A stretch of 64,000 nucleotides of DNA. Origin: Gambelia wislizenii (taxonomy: Eukaryota; Chordata; Lepidosauria; Squamata; Crotaphytidae). The translations under genes and the position numbers were made by a program. A model generated the notes under the pieces. It was not told where the DNA came from. It ran no database searches and worked only from the letters and a program-made list of their open reading frames with translations. The stretch's first letter is position 1; every line of letters begins with the position of its first letter. Positions 35,601 to 50,600 of this stretch are shown piece after piece. Location: NCBI GenBank assembly GCA_030847615.1, contig JAUMIR010000005.1:60725001-60789000 (forward strand), in the 5' to 3' direction.

Positions 35601-38600
35601 CCCAACCATACCTCAATGAAAAGGAATTAAAATAAACATCGTATTGATATCATGATGTTGAATCAAAGATAGCAGGGGCCATGTAGATGAGGCTCCCAGG
35701 CACATGTCACATGGCCTGGATGCTGAGATGAAAAGGGCAGCAATTATACAGTTTAGCAGGTTTCAGTGAAATGGGCAACTTATGCTAATAAGCTTCCTCC
35801 TACCTGGGAAGACAGGTTTGAGGTAAACAAAGCTATTATGCTAATGTGGCCACTTCCTCCAATGTTCTCCTTTTGGGTCAATTTTCCCAACACTGCAAGG
35901 CTGTCTCAAGACATCAAAGGCCCCCACTTCAATCAGGTAGGATCAATTCCTTTGATCAAGTACAGGAAAGGGTTATTTGGCCATTGTTTTAGACTTACTT
36001 CAAAGAGCAAAAATGGTTAAAGAACTCTGGATTTTTGGCCATTTTGTGTGGTCTCCAACATGCCTGCATCCTCCACATCATTCTGAGAGCCCACACTCAG
36101 TTTGCAAACTTCATCTCTTTTTCCAGGCAGGTAAATACAGCCCATCATCCTGATCGCTGTTCCCTTACTCTATTACTCTTCTTTCTGATAGCTCCTGAAA
36201 GTTCGTATTACTGACTGAATGCCTTTTTGTATGCTGATTTCTCAAATAAAAATTATCTTTTGTTACTTAGCTAGACTTCTGAAAGGCGTACTGGTATACA
36301 TAGGGGAAACAGTCCCACAGGTTACCCAACCTCAAGCTGCCAATTATTTGAGCTAATTAATTCCCATAATTAAGATCTGAATAAGAGCATTTTTGGTAAC
36401 ACTGCAGTGCGACTCTATGGTAACTTCTGCTGGAAGTTACCATAGAGTTGTGCTGGAACTGCCCAGAGAGGCCTCCTCTCTAGGCATTTCCTAGCTCCTC
36501 CAGCATGATTCTATGGGCATCACTATTACCCATGGCTTCAAGAATTCACAGTAAGTCTGGGAATATATCCCCCACAGATATGGTGGGCAGCCGTACAATA
36601 CAACATTCATATGCAGAACAGTAGTTGGAAGAGATCTTGGAGGTCACTTAGCCCAAACCTCTGTGTACTGCAGCACAGAACTACTGCATCCTTGACAAAT
36701 GGCCATCTACTCGACTACAACTTATACCACTGTCCAAATTTTTTACCACTCAGACATTTTTCATAACATTTTACTTACCTGGCACCAAGCTCTTCCACAA
36801 AGACAACAACTGGCCCATTTGCCGACTGGACTTCTTGGATGTGAGCATTATAAAACCTTCCATTATGCTCTAAACGCACCTATGATGTAACGAAGAGGAA
36901 AGTAAATACAAAAGGGGAAGGAATCACCCTTAACGATACCACATATGTTCAGGTCCCATTTTCCCTTCTTCTCCTGAACCATTTTGCCAGAACAGGTAGG
37001 AGAGTTACTGTCAGAAAGCTGAGAGGAAATAGAAAGCTATATGAGGATCTCCTACAGTCTTTCAGTGGGAAAAATCAATATTGCTTTCTCCTGCACTAAG
37101 AATCCCACACTACCTTGTTCCGTCAGTAGTCTCTCACAATTTCCCACAATTGTTCCAGACCAGTTTGCCTCCCTTATAGCCATTTATAGCAAGAGGGGGA
37201 AAGACTTAATTAGTTGTGAAGAATAAAAAGCTTAGAAACTGAGTCAAGAAACAACTAACTTTTTTTGTTCACACACATTCCTGAGTGCTAGAATGTTACT
37301 TACCGTATATTCCGGCGTATAAGACGACCCAGCGTATAAGACGACCCCCCCAATTTTTAAGGTAAAATGCAGTTTGTGATATATTCGCCCTATAAGACGA
37401 CCCCCCTCTTCCAACGCATAGCCCCCGCATGCCCCTCCTGCGCTCCCTTCCAGGGGCACGTTTGCCCCTTCTCGGGGCACGTTTGCCCCTTCTCCCCACC
37501 TTCCTGGAAGGTGGGGAGAAGGGGCGAATCGCGGGTTTGGCCGCATAGCTTCCGGATCCCCCTCCTGCGCTCCCTTCCAGGAGGGAGCGCAGGAGGGGGA
37601 TCCACAGGCTGTGCGGCCAAACGGGGCACGTTCGCCCCTTCTCCTCACCTTCCTGGAAGGTGGGGAGAAGGGGCGAATCGCGGGTTTGGCTGCATAGCCT
37701 CCGCATGCCCCTCCTGCGCTCCCTTCCAGGAGGAAGCGCAGGAGGGGGGTCCGCAGGCTGTGCGGCCAAACGGGGCATGTTCGCCCCTTCTCCCCACCTT
37801 CCTGGAAGGTGGGGAGAAGGGGCGAATCGCGGGTTTGGCCGCGCAGCCTCCGCATGCCCCTCCTGCGCTCCCTTCCAGGAGGGAGCACAGGAGGGGGATC
37901 GACAGGCTGTGCAGCCAAACGGGGCACGTTCGCCCCTTCTCCCCACCTTCCTGGAAGGTGGGGAGAAGGGGCGAATCGCGGGTTTGGCTGCATAGCCTCC
38001 GCATGCCCCTCCTGCGCTCCCTTCCAGGAGGGAGCGCAGGAGGGGGATCCACAGGCTGTGCGGCCAAACGGGGTACGTTCGCCCCTTCTCCCCACCTTCC
38101 TGGAAGGTGGGGAGAAGGGGCGAATCGCACGTTTGGCTACATAGCCTCCGCATGCCCCTCCTGCGCTCCCTTCCAGGAGGGAGCGCAGGAGGGGGATCCG
38201 CAGGCTGTGCAGCCAAACGGGGCACGTTCGCCCCTTCTCCCCACCTTCCTGGAAGGTGGGGAGAAGGGGCGAATCGCGGGTTTGGCTGCATAGCCTCCGC
38301 ATGCCCCTCCTGCGCTCCCTTCCAGGAGGGAGCGCAGGAGGGGGATCCACAGGCTGTGCGGCCAAACGGGGTACGTTCGCCCCTTCTCCCCACCTTCCTG
38401 GAAGGTGGGGAGAAGGGGCGAATCGCACGTTTGGCTACATAGCCTCCGCATGCCCCTCCTGCGCTCCCTTCCAGGAGGGAGCGCAGGAGGGGGATCCGCA
38501 GGCTGTGCAGCCAAACGAGGCACGTTCGCCCCTTCTCCCCACCTTCCTGGAAGGTGGGGAGAGGGGGCGAATCGCGGGTTTGCCTCGGCCGCTGCAGAAG

Positions 38601-41600
38601 TGATCGAGCGGCGGCTGCGGCAAACCGCAATGTTCGCCCCCCTCTTCTGTCTTCTGTTGCTCCCCAAAGGGGGAGAAGGCAGAGGAGGGGGGGCGAATGA
38701 TCTTCAAAACACTTTGCTTCACCCCCCTGCCCCATCTCCTGCCTCTTCGCTCCGTTTGCGAAGAGGCAGGAGATAGGCAGGTGGGCGAAGCAAAGTGTAT
38801 CCGGCGTATAGGACGACTGTCAATTTTGAAGGGCACTTTTGAGTGCTCAAAAGTCGTCTTATACGCCGGAATATACGGTATTTAAAAACAGCTGATGGAC
38901 ACCGACACTGTTCTGCCCTGGGTTTCATTAGTTTTGAAGCATCACTATCCCTAATCGTGTTGTCTTTTGGTTTTATATTTATACTTCTGGTTTTTGCGGT
39001 GGGAGGCACTGGTCTCGGAAATATTTCAGCTGTTTTTAAATAACTAAATGCTTATTTTTTCTTTGTTCATTTCTTTGTACCTTCCCTTTGTTATCTCATA
39101 CCCATTCCCACAACTGTGTATCTGCTACTGAAAGGTAGAAAGCTTATACCAGGAAAAAAATAGCACCTCTGTATGACAAGAGTATAGTACTACATATTCG
39201 TGACTGAAGAAAGAGAGACCAAAAAGTAGATTTACTCAGGTAATAATGCCACTTACTTTACATTTATCTCCAACTGAATACTGCATGCCAGCAGCAATGG
39301 AAAAATCTCTTTTTTGCTGATCTGCAAACACAAAAACATGTTATATCACACCATTAGGCAAACACAAAAAGGCACATGCTTTCACCTCACAAATGCTGTT
39401 TACTATATCAAACATTGAATCTTACCTCGTTTTGACTGCTGCCAGTCTTCATATTCAATATTTTGGTAAACTGATGGGTTGAGTGCCCTAAGAACTTTTC
39501 TAGGCAAGGTAATGGAGTTAGCTTTCCCATCTTTGTTAACCTGCTATGCAAAAAGTAGTACATAAAAATAAAAAGAGTAACGAAGGGATGCTAGTGCATG
39601 AACATTATCAATTTAAAGCACTCTCAGATTTTATGCCAAAATAATTTGCACTATATCAATGTTTACATCCAAAACCATACAGCACAGAGAAAAGTAGATC
39701 TATACATATAAAGCTTTATTTTTTAAAAAAAAAATCATAAACAGCCTAATATTCATGATAGTCAAAAAGGTAATAGCCAAATACGTTACTGATCTGTTGG
39801 CATGTAGAGCAAAGTTTGCATCACATACAAACAATGAGTCACTGCTTAGCAACCAGAATTCTTCTCTCTTTTTTTCTAACCACAGGTTTAACAGATTGGC
39901 TAACAGAACAAGCTAGTTTTCCCACAAAGCCACACAACGGGTATGGTCAAACTAACTTTCACTCCACCAAAACTTACTGTAATTTAGGGCACATAGTTGC
40001 TCAAAGTCCTGCTATACTCAGTGAAGTCTACTCCATCGTAAATGCATTTAGGATTTTAGTCTCAAAAACGTAACTATGGACGTGCCTCCCACTGTTTCCA
40101 AAGCACCACATTTCCTTTGACTTTTATAACTGGACAGTAGAGCTCACTAGAATATCAGAGGCAGCTCCTAAATCTTTTGCCAACATCCTCATCTACAATA
40201 AACTACATGAGTACAGAGGCCCAGAAGCTACAGCTAACAGCAAGGACTTGCAAGTTTAATATCAATGCAAATACCTTCTTCCTTACAAGTGGCTTCATCC
40301 CATTTGCATGGCTTATCACAGCCAATTCACTTCTGTAAAAAGGAAAAAGTATAGAAATATTTCCAAAATATCAAGCAAGATCTTTATTTTGGCACCAACA
40401 AGTTATCATTTTTCCCTCTTATGAAGGCAGCAATAATCAGTGAAACACAGCAAAGCAATCTACTGACCAGCTTCAGTTAAAGCCACATTAGCTAAAATCC
40501 AAGTAATCTGTTTTGAACTAGTTGAAGGCCAGAACCTATTCTAATTGTTATAGTTCCGACTAAAGTAGACTGACTGATTTGATGAGATTCACTTAAGAGC
40601 TGACTTACCATTCAGCAACTGACTCAATGTGTCTATTCTAGAAGGGATTAGCATTTGAATTTAGGCACAAGCTAGTAAAACCACACTTTGAAACAGGTTC
40701 ACAGACATGAACGGTCAACTACAGCTATCCCATATTTAAGAAAATAAACAAAACTAGTATGTACATATACAAATTGAAGTCAGGTTTAACGGTAACACCC
40801 ACAGAAGTTTAAAACGCAGAACAAATCCTTTGGGCAGACTCAGTGGAAGAATCCAGTGAAAGAAAACTGTTAAATTTTCTTAAACAAATTTAAAACATAA
40901 TATTTTATGAAGGTACTTGTCATGTGAGCTATCACCCAGCATCCCAGCTCAACCTTTCTTGGTGGTGAAATCTAGCAACAAGTGCTCCTGAACAATTTTA
41001 AAGGACTCCTGTAGCAATTTTCTCTTTTTTTCAGAATATGCCATTTATTACATCTCCCAAGTTTATGTGCATCCCCATGCTACACCCACTTAACTAGAAA
41101 CACCATTTGAAAAGGTTTAAGTATTCTTTAATGAACAACATTTCCCAACCAGTGCCCCTAGGTGTCTGAGGGCAGCAACCTGGGAACTGCATAAAATGGC
41201 GGGCTTAATGCATGGAGGATGAATCCTGCCCAACCAGTCACATCTGTGAACCACAATTTACACATGCTTACTCTGGGAATTAAGAACCGTTGAAGTTAAC
41301 CAAACTTACCTCTGAAAAAATCCAAAATCTATATTAGGGCAATTAACCCAAACCAAAAAAGTACAAAATAGTGGGATCACCAGGCCCCTTCCTCAAGCAA
41401 GGAAGGAGAGAAACACAGGCTTTATCTTGATGTTGCCAGCTCTCCTCCTAATGTTCCCATCCTTGTGTCAAGTTGAAGAAAAGTCAGGAGATATTAAAAA
41501 TATGCCTTGGATATGCCCTGGCTTTCCTACATCACAAACAAGTGGTCTAACACTTAAAGCTACACCCTGAGCAGTCATTTAGAGCACAGCATGTAGCATG

Positions 41601-44600
41601 ATGGTACCCCTTATATGGAATACTCTTCTCCCAAATATAAGAAATGGGGCAACAATTCCTGTTTTTAAGCACATGTTGAAGACATATCTATTTCTGAAAA
41701 CTTTCCCAAAGTAGTTCAGCCTACCATATATACTGCCCTTATATATTAATTTTAGGTACTGTTTTACTTTTGGTGTGTGCCTTCATATCACTTCTGACTT
41801 AGCATAAGGTTTTCTTGGCAAGATATACTCAGGAGAGGTTTCCAGTTGCCTTCCTCTGAGACAAAGAGAGTCTGACTTGCTCATGGTCATCCAGTGTGTT
41901 TCCATGGTTGAGCAGGAATTCCAACCCTGGTCGGTCTCCTAATCCAACATTCAACATTCAAGCCAACTGTTTTATACTGTATGTGTTATGATCATTATAA
42001 GCAATTTATGAACTCTTGTAAATAAATTTGAGTTGACACACAGGAATCCTATATTGTGGTGTTTCAAAAGGACAAGGTAATCAGTGGCCTGTGGAGCAGC
42101 CACCCTCCTCTGTTCCACAGACCACTAAAATTTCAGCCTGCTAAAATATCACAATGCAGGATTCTACTGAATAATCAGCTCTGGTGTCAATTCAAAAGTA
42201 TTTTAAGAATCGACAAATGATGTAGTTTCAAAAAACCATATGGTTTTCAAACACTACTTCATTTCTCCTCACATTATTCTCTTCATAACAGTAGAGGGAC
42301 CATGAGGTCCTCCATGCACTTTAATTTTAAAGTTTCTAGCTTACTCTGCATCTTCATCCTCTGAATGAGACGCTTCACTGCTCCTGCTCTCATCCTTTGT
42401 CCCACTGAGAGAGCACAATTCTTCCAGTATGTTACTCACGTTGATCTCAAACACTTTCTCATACAGCAATTCATAGAGAATAGCTAGTCAGGGCAAGACA
42501 ATAAAAAAAGATAGAGAAGTCAACGCATCACAAATATACTGTAATCAGGATTGAGTCATCTTATTTTAACAAGTACCATAAATTACATCATTCCATAAAG
42601 CTAAACGAATGTGCTAGAAAAGCACTCAAATTAAAACTGTAGGAATAGCTTTAAGCACAAAACCAGTGTATTTCAGGCTGATGTGGGGAACTGGCAATTT
42701 GATTTTTCTGGCGTGCCAGTGTCCATTGCCTACAACTGTCTGAGGGGTTGCTACAAAAACAGTCTTGGTGCCATCCTTTGTCTACATCTGATTGGGCCAT
42801 CTTAAGTAATAAAGTTTAGGCTACATTAAGATGTAGACATAAAAGAAAATTTCAAATATGTATTATACAGATACACACCAACAGGACCACTTATGTGAAT
42901 AAAGTAATACTAGAGCAAGCTCACTTGCTTTTCACCAAACCCACAATACTTCTCTCAGTTTATGGAGAGGGCTTGTCTTTGAGACAGTACAAACTGTTGC
43001 AGTCCAAAAACTAAAATCCTTTAGCCCCCAAGGACAACAGACTGCCCTGAGCCCTCCTCACTATTTCTGCCACCATATTTCAAAGGTGATTAAGCATATT
43101 ACTACTTACACTGGCAAAGAGCAGCATTCAACATGTATTCTATAGGATAGACAATATCGTAATGACTGTCATTTGAAAAACACAGCAATACCTAGATGGG
43201 ACCAGAAAAATATTCAAAAGCACAATATGATAACAATCTACAAATCAATAACAACAACATCATAACAGTAACTCTCCAAAACAGTGAAACACTAGTACAA
43301 ATGGGATTAGCTCAAACTCCACACTTACAAGATCTAGTACAGTCTGTATTTACTGGATACAAAATGGAAGGAATGAGGCAGAAATCTGCCAACGCATTTT
43401 CAATGCATGTCACCATCAGAGTAAAGTATGCAATACCTAAGGACCTGAGAGGAATCTTGATGGATCAGACCAAAGGTCTAAACTGTCCAGCCTTCTGCTG
43501 ACACAGTGGCCAACCAGATGCCTATGGGATGTCCACAGCAAAGTCAGCTGTGGTTTGTGCTCACCCCTAGTGCCTCTAAAGCTTCTGTTGGCTCCAAGGG
43601 GGTAACTTGCTGCTGCTGCTGCAAATTACTCCAGGCAAAGCAAGTGGCAACTGAAGATGGAATCTAGAATAGGTAAGCAGCACTGTGGAGATCCAGCAAC
43701 ATTTCAGTGTGGAGGAAAGCAGCATCTGACCCTCATCAACTCAAACACACAGGTACATACTGCTACAGTACGTGCAACCCCTGTATCCGCATGGGAATAC
43801 ATTCCCAGACTTACTGTGGATACCAGAAACTGCAAATAATAGCAAACCCTATTAAAATGAATGACTTCTGGCCCAAGCACACCATAGAGTCATGTTGGAG
43901 GATCTAATGATTCTAAGAGAACACCTCTCTAGGTATCTTCTAGTTCTTCCAGTGCAATTCTATGATCAGCTTCCAGTGGAAGCATATAATAGAACTGTGC
44001 TTGAAAACCTGGAAGATGCCTAGAGAGACCCTTTTTTCCCCCCTGCCATGAGTAAGTGACTCAATGAGTACCATTCCTGCTGATATGGGAGTCATACTGT
44101 ATTAATGGTTTGTTTTCAAACTCAGGAAAAAATGTGACCCAGGATTTCCCATCTCTTAGTCTGGTGTGGTCTTCAGACTATACCACTGGAACTCCAAATA
44201 CCGGTATATTGTAGTTCTATAGCCCTACTGCAGAAGCAGCATTTCAGAATGACTCTTAGGCTACATCTTCAGTACATTTATCTGGGGGTAAATTCCAATC
44301 AACTCAGCAGGACACATTTCTAAGTAGAAATACCCCCTTCTAACAAACACACACTAGCTAGACCAACAGAAGCAGATACTGGTTGCTTCCCCCTCCCCAG
44401 TGCCCACAGTTTCAATTATCCATCATCCAAAAAATATGGTCTGCCAGAATTTACCATAGAGTTGCACTGGAGATGCCTAGAAAGCTGTCCTCTCTAGGCA
44501 TTTCCTAGGTCCTGCAGCACAATTCTAATAGCACAAAGAGTTGCTATTACCTGCATTTTCAAGTATTCACAATAAGTCTGGAAATATACCCTCTGCAGAT

Positions 44601-47600
44601 ACAGTGGGAGACCTGCACTCTGAGCTGCTACTTTTCTAAAGCAACAATGAAGTGTGTAAAATGCAACTAGAATACTCTAGAATGCCTTTAAAATTCCCAA
44701 AGGATGCTGGGATTTTCCTCCTCCTAAATGACAAACTATTGCACAACATAACAACTGGCAGTATGCATAATTCTGCAAATGGCAGAGAAACACAACTCTT
44801 GCATGGTATAGGCACATGTTGAGTTGCAAGACATCTTATACTACCTCTGCCAAAACCTCAAGCTATTCAGGTGTTATTATCTGCTAGAATATCACACCAA
44901 CTAACATCTGTCTTACCTTATCAGGAAAGCCATTTTCAGTTACATGCGAAGGAGTGACATTTGGTTCCTGATATATTACAAAATCTTTTCTAGAAAAAAA
45001 TATTCAAGAGGAAAAAAACTATAAAAGAGACAGTTTAACATGAAAGTAGTAACTAACAGAGACAGCATAAAAGGAGCTTAGCAGGAGGATACATAACTAT
45101 ATGTTTAAACTAGCTTTTTCCAACTTATTGCCCTCCAGATATTATGTACAGTATTTATTTATTTGATTCATATCCTGCTTTTCTCCCAAATGGGACATAA
45201 AGTGGCTCAAAGTTACTACGAATGTCAGTTCCCATCAGCCACAGCCAGCATGGCCAATAGTCAGAAATCCTAGGACCTACTCCAAAATACCTGGAGGCTA
45301 TCAGGTTGGGGAGTAATGGGGTCACAACTGCTACTAACTGGGACAGTCCCTCAACCCAAATCTACGTTTTTGTTCCATACCAATATTTCCACTACTTCCC
45401 CAATAAAGAAGCTACCTCCAGTACAGAGGTATTTAACCCAACATTCAAAAATATTTAATCTTGATCTTCATAATATACTTTCTCCTCCCAGATAAGGGCT
45501 CCTGTAAAAAGACTTTGTAAAAAGGAGCTTTTTTTGCCAGAGATTTTGTTAACTGTATAAGAACTGGTCACTTGTTTCAGAATACTTTCAAAACTGAAGG
45601 ATGCTTAAAAACCCATTAAATCAGAAAGAACATCATAATAGCACAATTATTTGGAAACACCTTATGAAATATTAGTTATATCCCATCTATTTTCCTCAGA
45701 ACTGAAGACAAAAGAGTGGGCTGAATCCGGATTCAGGTGTGTACATCCCCTTAGCAGCCCTCCACAGATATTCCACACAGTGTCATGTGAATGGGATAAG
45801 CTGTGATACCAAGCAGTAATTCCAGAAATCAGCAGAGGCCTTTCATTGACAGAAAGCAGATTCTGCATCCAACCCACTATGTATAGGATTACTAGACAGT
45901 CTCCCATCCTGGTACTATCAGAACCTGCTTAGACATATTTAGTTGCAACAAGGCTGCAGTACCATGGTTTCAGACCCACAGGCTGGCATGGACTTTGCAG
46001 TTTTGTTTTGTCATATTTTAAAAACAGAACAAAAACAAAGAGAATGATTGGGAAGTATGATAACTGATAAGGTATACAGTTGCCCCTCCACATTCGCGAC
46101 TTTCACATTCGCGGTTTTGATTATTCGCGGAAGTCTACTCCCCCCCCCCTGCTCAACACACCCTCCCTTCCCAAGGCAGGAAAGGGCTTAGCCCCTCGCT
46201 GCCTTCGGAAGGAGGGGTGGGGAGCAGCTAACGTGCTGCCTCTGCGCCCACTCCCTTCCCAAGGCAGCGAAGAGCTTCTGAGGAAGCCCTTCAGTGCCTT
46301 GGGAAGGAGGGGTGGGGAGTAGCTGGCGCGCTGCCTCGCCGCCCCACTCCCTTCCCGAGGCAGCGAAGGGCTTCTGAGGAAGCCCTTTGGTGCCTTGGGA
46401 AGGGGGGATGGGAAGTAGCTGGGGCACTGGTTCTGAGGGAAGGGGAGCAGCTGGCGCGCTGCCTCTGCGCCCCACTCCCTTCCCAAGGCTCCGAAGGGTT
46501 TCTGAAGAAGCCTTTCGGTGTCTTGTGAAGGAGTGGGGGGAAGCAGTTGGGGCGGGGGGGGGGGGTAGAGAGGAGCAGCGATGGGGCTTTTGAAGCCCAA
46601 TTGCCGCTTTTGGGAGGGCGGGGGGGGGGGGATGGAGAGGAGCAGCGACAGGGCTTTAGAAGCCCCCTCGCTGCTTCTGGGAGGGGGGGTGGAGAGGAGC
46701 AGCGATGGGGCTTTTGAAGCCCCCTCGCTGCTTCTAGGAGGGCGGGGGGGTGGAGAGGAGCAGCGATGGGGCTTTTGAAGCCCCCTCGCTGCTTCTAGGA
46801 GGGCGGGGGGGTGGAGAGGAGCAGCGATGGGGCTTTTGAAGCCCCATCGCTGCTTTTGGGAGGGCGGGGGGGGTGTGGAGAGGAGCAGCGATGGGGCTTT
46901 TGAAGCCCCCTCGCTGCTTCTGGGAGGGCGGGTGTGTGTGTGGAGAGGAGCAGCAACGGGGCTTTAGAAGCCCCATCGCCGCTTTTGGGAGGGTGGGGGG
47001 GGGGATGGAGAGGAGCAGCGACAGGGCTTTAGAAGCCCCCTCGCTGCTTCTGGGAGGGGGGGTGGAGAGGAGCAGCGATGGGGCTTTTGAAGCCCCCTCG
47101 CTGCTTCTAGGAGGGCGGGGGGGTGGAGAGGAGCAGCGATGGGGCTTTTGAAGCCCCCTCGCTGCTTCTAGGAGGGCGGGGGGGTGGAGAGGAGCAGCGA
47201 TGGGGCTTTTGAAGCCCCATCGCTGCTTTTGGGAGGGCGGGGGGGGTGTGGAGAGGAGCAGCGATGGGGCTTTTGAAGCCCCCTCGCTGCTTCTGGGAGG
47301 GCGGGTGTGTGTGTGGAGAGGAGCAGCAACGGGGCTTTAGAAGCCCCATCGCCGCTTTTGGGAGGGTGGGGGGGGGTTCCTGGAGGGCGTGGCATGACCT
47401 TTTTTTATTCGCGTTTTTTTCACATTCGCGGGGGTCTTGCGCCCCTAACCCCCGCGAATGTGGAGGGACAACTGTACATTGCACATGTAGGGGCTACCAC
47501 ACCATAGTAAAGGCCCCAATATTCTCCATTCCAACCCCATGTTTACCTTAGGGCTCCTCCAAGCTACCCTGGGCATGGGAGAGGTAGAGAGTAATGTTTC

Positions 47601-50600
47601 TACAGAAAGTAACTCCCTCTGAGATATGAAAGGGAGAAGCCACAAAGATCACGGTAGTTGCACCCAATCAGAAGTCCCAAATATGAATGGCGGGGGGTGA
47701 GGGGTAGAATAGAGTTTGTAATCTGTGTTGATGAAGAAGGATACATCTATTTATTGTGTTGCAAATTCTAATCTGTATTACACAGTGGGTAAACTTCTGG
47801 GATTTCATCAAAGGAAGAACACTGAGATTTTCTTACTTGTACATTAGAGAAAGGGCACTTATTTCCACTTGTCCAACCCATTCCTGTATCAAAAATAGGA
47901 AGGAAAAAGTCAATGCAATGAAAAAAAGACACCACAGAGTAAGAAAACTTCCAGATGAAGTTAGAACACAATCCACCAGGAATTTCTGCTGTCTTTCTAA
48001 ACTCTTTCCTTTCCCTTATATTTAATATAAGATACTATAAGCCCTCGGAGAAAAGGGCAGAACCATTCCTAAATTCCAACTTGCAGGAACACACAAGCTT
48101 TTCGCAATTCAAAAGTGATTTCCTGTCTCCTTGCCAAGTTTTTATGGGAATTGTTACTGCCCTTTTTACAAATTCTACAAATATCCTATATGCCACCTCG
48201 TTTTTCAGTTGGACTCTTGAGGGAAAACTCAGCAATACTTAAGAAAAGCCTTTTCACATTTCATTCTTATTTACCTTCAGGGAAATTAGATAAACCTTAC
48301 ATAAGAGCAAACGGCTTAGCATTACATGTTAATCTGAGAATACACACCTGTGGGTTTTCTAGACTCTTCAAATATTCTTCAAATGGTCCCTCTATAAACT
48401 TTAAAACATAAAAACAAAAAGATATTATTAGCATGTTGTGATACAATGGCTCTCTTAGCTTCTAGAAAAAGATGCCAGGGTTCAATTCTATCTGAAACAC
48501 TTCTCTGGAGATCAGGCTTCTGCTGGACAATCTCCTATCTGGGGGAACTCACTTACTAGGGAGGGAAATGTACTCTAAACCTACTCAGAAACATTTTATT
48601 TCATATGCCTACATCCCAGCATTTAACAATCTACCCAGGAAAATACACTTTTCTCACATACAAAACACAAAATAAAGCTGCAACAGTGATTATGCTGTAC
48701 AAACAACTTATCATTTTGCTCATAATTCCATTCTACCCACAATTGAGACATATATATTATTGGTTAAACAAAGAAAAAACTAATCTAGTGTCTAGGTATT
48801 CAACCTAAGATATTCAGAATAGTCAGAAAGAAGACTGAAAGACAGAATGAGATAGAAGGGGAGATAGCAGTAAGAAGACTAGAAGAGGTGTGTTGTGAAG
48901 AAAGAACTTTTAGTGTGTATACACTACTAGCAGACTTCCAATGAGAGTTCAAAATATGTTGTTTCTTTTGTTCTTTTCTTATTTAGAGTTACTGATATCT
49001 CTCTCTGGCTTTTCTTTGCAAACGAAGATTCAGGAAGGACTCATCCCGCACTTTCTGCAAGCGCACTGATGACTGAAAAGGTGAATCCGAGATAAACAAG
49101 TCCGGTTGCAGAAAGCACAGCAGAAGGTCTCCTTGGGTGATGTTTTTGGATTGTGATTCTTTCTGCGTTGTTGTTTCTCTTCAAGACTTGTTCGGCGTAA
49201 GTTCTCAAATAAGGCTGCAGCATTGTGGATAGTGCGTCTCCATGCCTCCCAATGTGAGGCCAGGGCGGACCATTGTTGGTGATCAATTTGGCTGAGCCTG
49301 AGATGTTGTTTCAGGGAATCCTTGTGTCGCTTTTTTTGGAGTGCCCCTCTTATGCTGACTGGTGGCAAGTTCACCATAGAGTACTATTTTGGGGAGGCAA
49401 TGGTCCTCAATCCTAGAAACGTGCCCTGCCCAACATTGATATAGGTTATATTGAATGTTGGACTCTTTGTTGGATCTACCAATGTTTGTTTGTTATATTT
49501 TGCATGTTTGAATCACTATTTGAAATTAATAAACACACACACACACATATGTAAATGGGAGCTAGATGGGGGGAAAAAGAATAGTCCAATGACCAAACAT
49601 CCAAGGGCCAATTTAAATTATTAGATCATCTCTAGTCACACACAATCATGTGGAGGAGGGTAAAGCATCATTTGGCCTACCCCATCCCAAATGCAGCCAT
49701 AACTTGATCAAAGCTGTAGCTTCTAGGCAGCATCAGGGGTGCACCTGGCAACACATTATATACAACTTCTTGAGATGACTCTGGCTATGTTACATGGAAG
49801 AGCTGTGGGCCTTCATAAGCCATCCACAAAGCTTTGAGCTTGGGACTGATGCACAACTTAAAGATGTATCCAGGTGACAAACTTAGCTTCTGGAAGGTGT
49901 GCCAATGTAAACAGGTACATGGTAAGAATCTTCCTGTCACATTATGCAGATTCACATAATTCAGCTATATCATTAGGAGAGGCTTAATAATGCATGTGGC
50001 CAATCTAATGTAAGAAAAAGTCATTCCATGCCCTTTCTGTAAAAATATCAACAGCTTTTCTCCCCTCAAATTGTCTCCAGGGCAGTATCTATGGAAGTCA
50101 CAACCAGAATGCCACCAAGGTTATACCTGCATCCAGAAGCTAAAGGGTAGCAGGAGACAGTGCAACTCCATCAGGAGAGAGGGCCACAAAGGAGTCAAAG
50201 TAATGGGTCACAGACTACATGACAGTGGTTTTCAACATTTGGCCCTTCAGCTGTTTTAAGATGGCTGGTTTTCAGAAGCTCCAGATAGCATGGCCAACTG
50301 TCAGAGTTGAAGTTTGATATACTGGAGGGCCAAAGACTGATGGGAGACCACCAACAAATAGCAGATGCTATAGGCTATATTTCAGAGGGAGGAACTGGCA
50401 AAAACACTTCTGAGAGTATTCCTTGCCTAAGAATCCCCTATGAAATTCATGGGGTTGCCATGTCAACAGGACAAACAAAGACTGAAAATCACTATTGCTT
50501 TCATATATGTCAGAGAAATAAGACTATCCCAGTTGGGCCCTACAAGTACATATGTAAGCCCAACTATTTTATACATTTGTATCCCACATCCCCCACAAAG

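Larger units (their letters stand above)
34540..36778 (-). other. OTUD4 intron of 2.2 kb
   Basis: Holds a hAT-like element at 35180-35370 and Tigger-like relics at 35512-35612 and 36415-36595. A weak hAT-like MITE relic lies near 35010-35090. The rest shows nothing clear. Confidence 0.6.
36880..39256 (-). other. OTUD4 intron, mostly a 1.6-kb palindrome-rich element
   Basis: The element at 37303-38878 fills two thirds of the intron. The sides show nothing clear. Confidence 0.7.
43192..44916 (-). other. OTUD4 intron with two Tigger-like copies
   Basis: Tigger-like copies at 43765-44099 and 44405-44613. The remainder shows nothing clear. Confidence 0.6.
44990..47836 (-). other. OTUD4 intron with GC-rich Tigger-like element
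   Basis: Contains a hAT/LINE relic near 45115-45320, a 5S-like fragment at 45891-45972 and the GC-rich element at 46077-47474. Confidence 0.65.

Noticed and set aside
37244..38735. Open frames of 394 and 479 codons on minus and 308 on plus
   Set aside because: Frames through the 149-bp palindrome array between perfect terminal inverted repeats; repetitive low-complexity protein in all frames.
46080..47551. Frames of 60-160 codons in the third GC-rich element
   Set aside because: Products of about 60-bp units; not protein-like.
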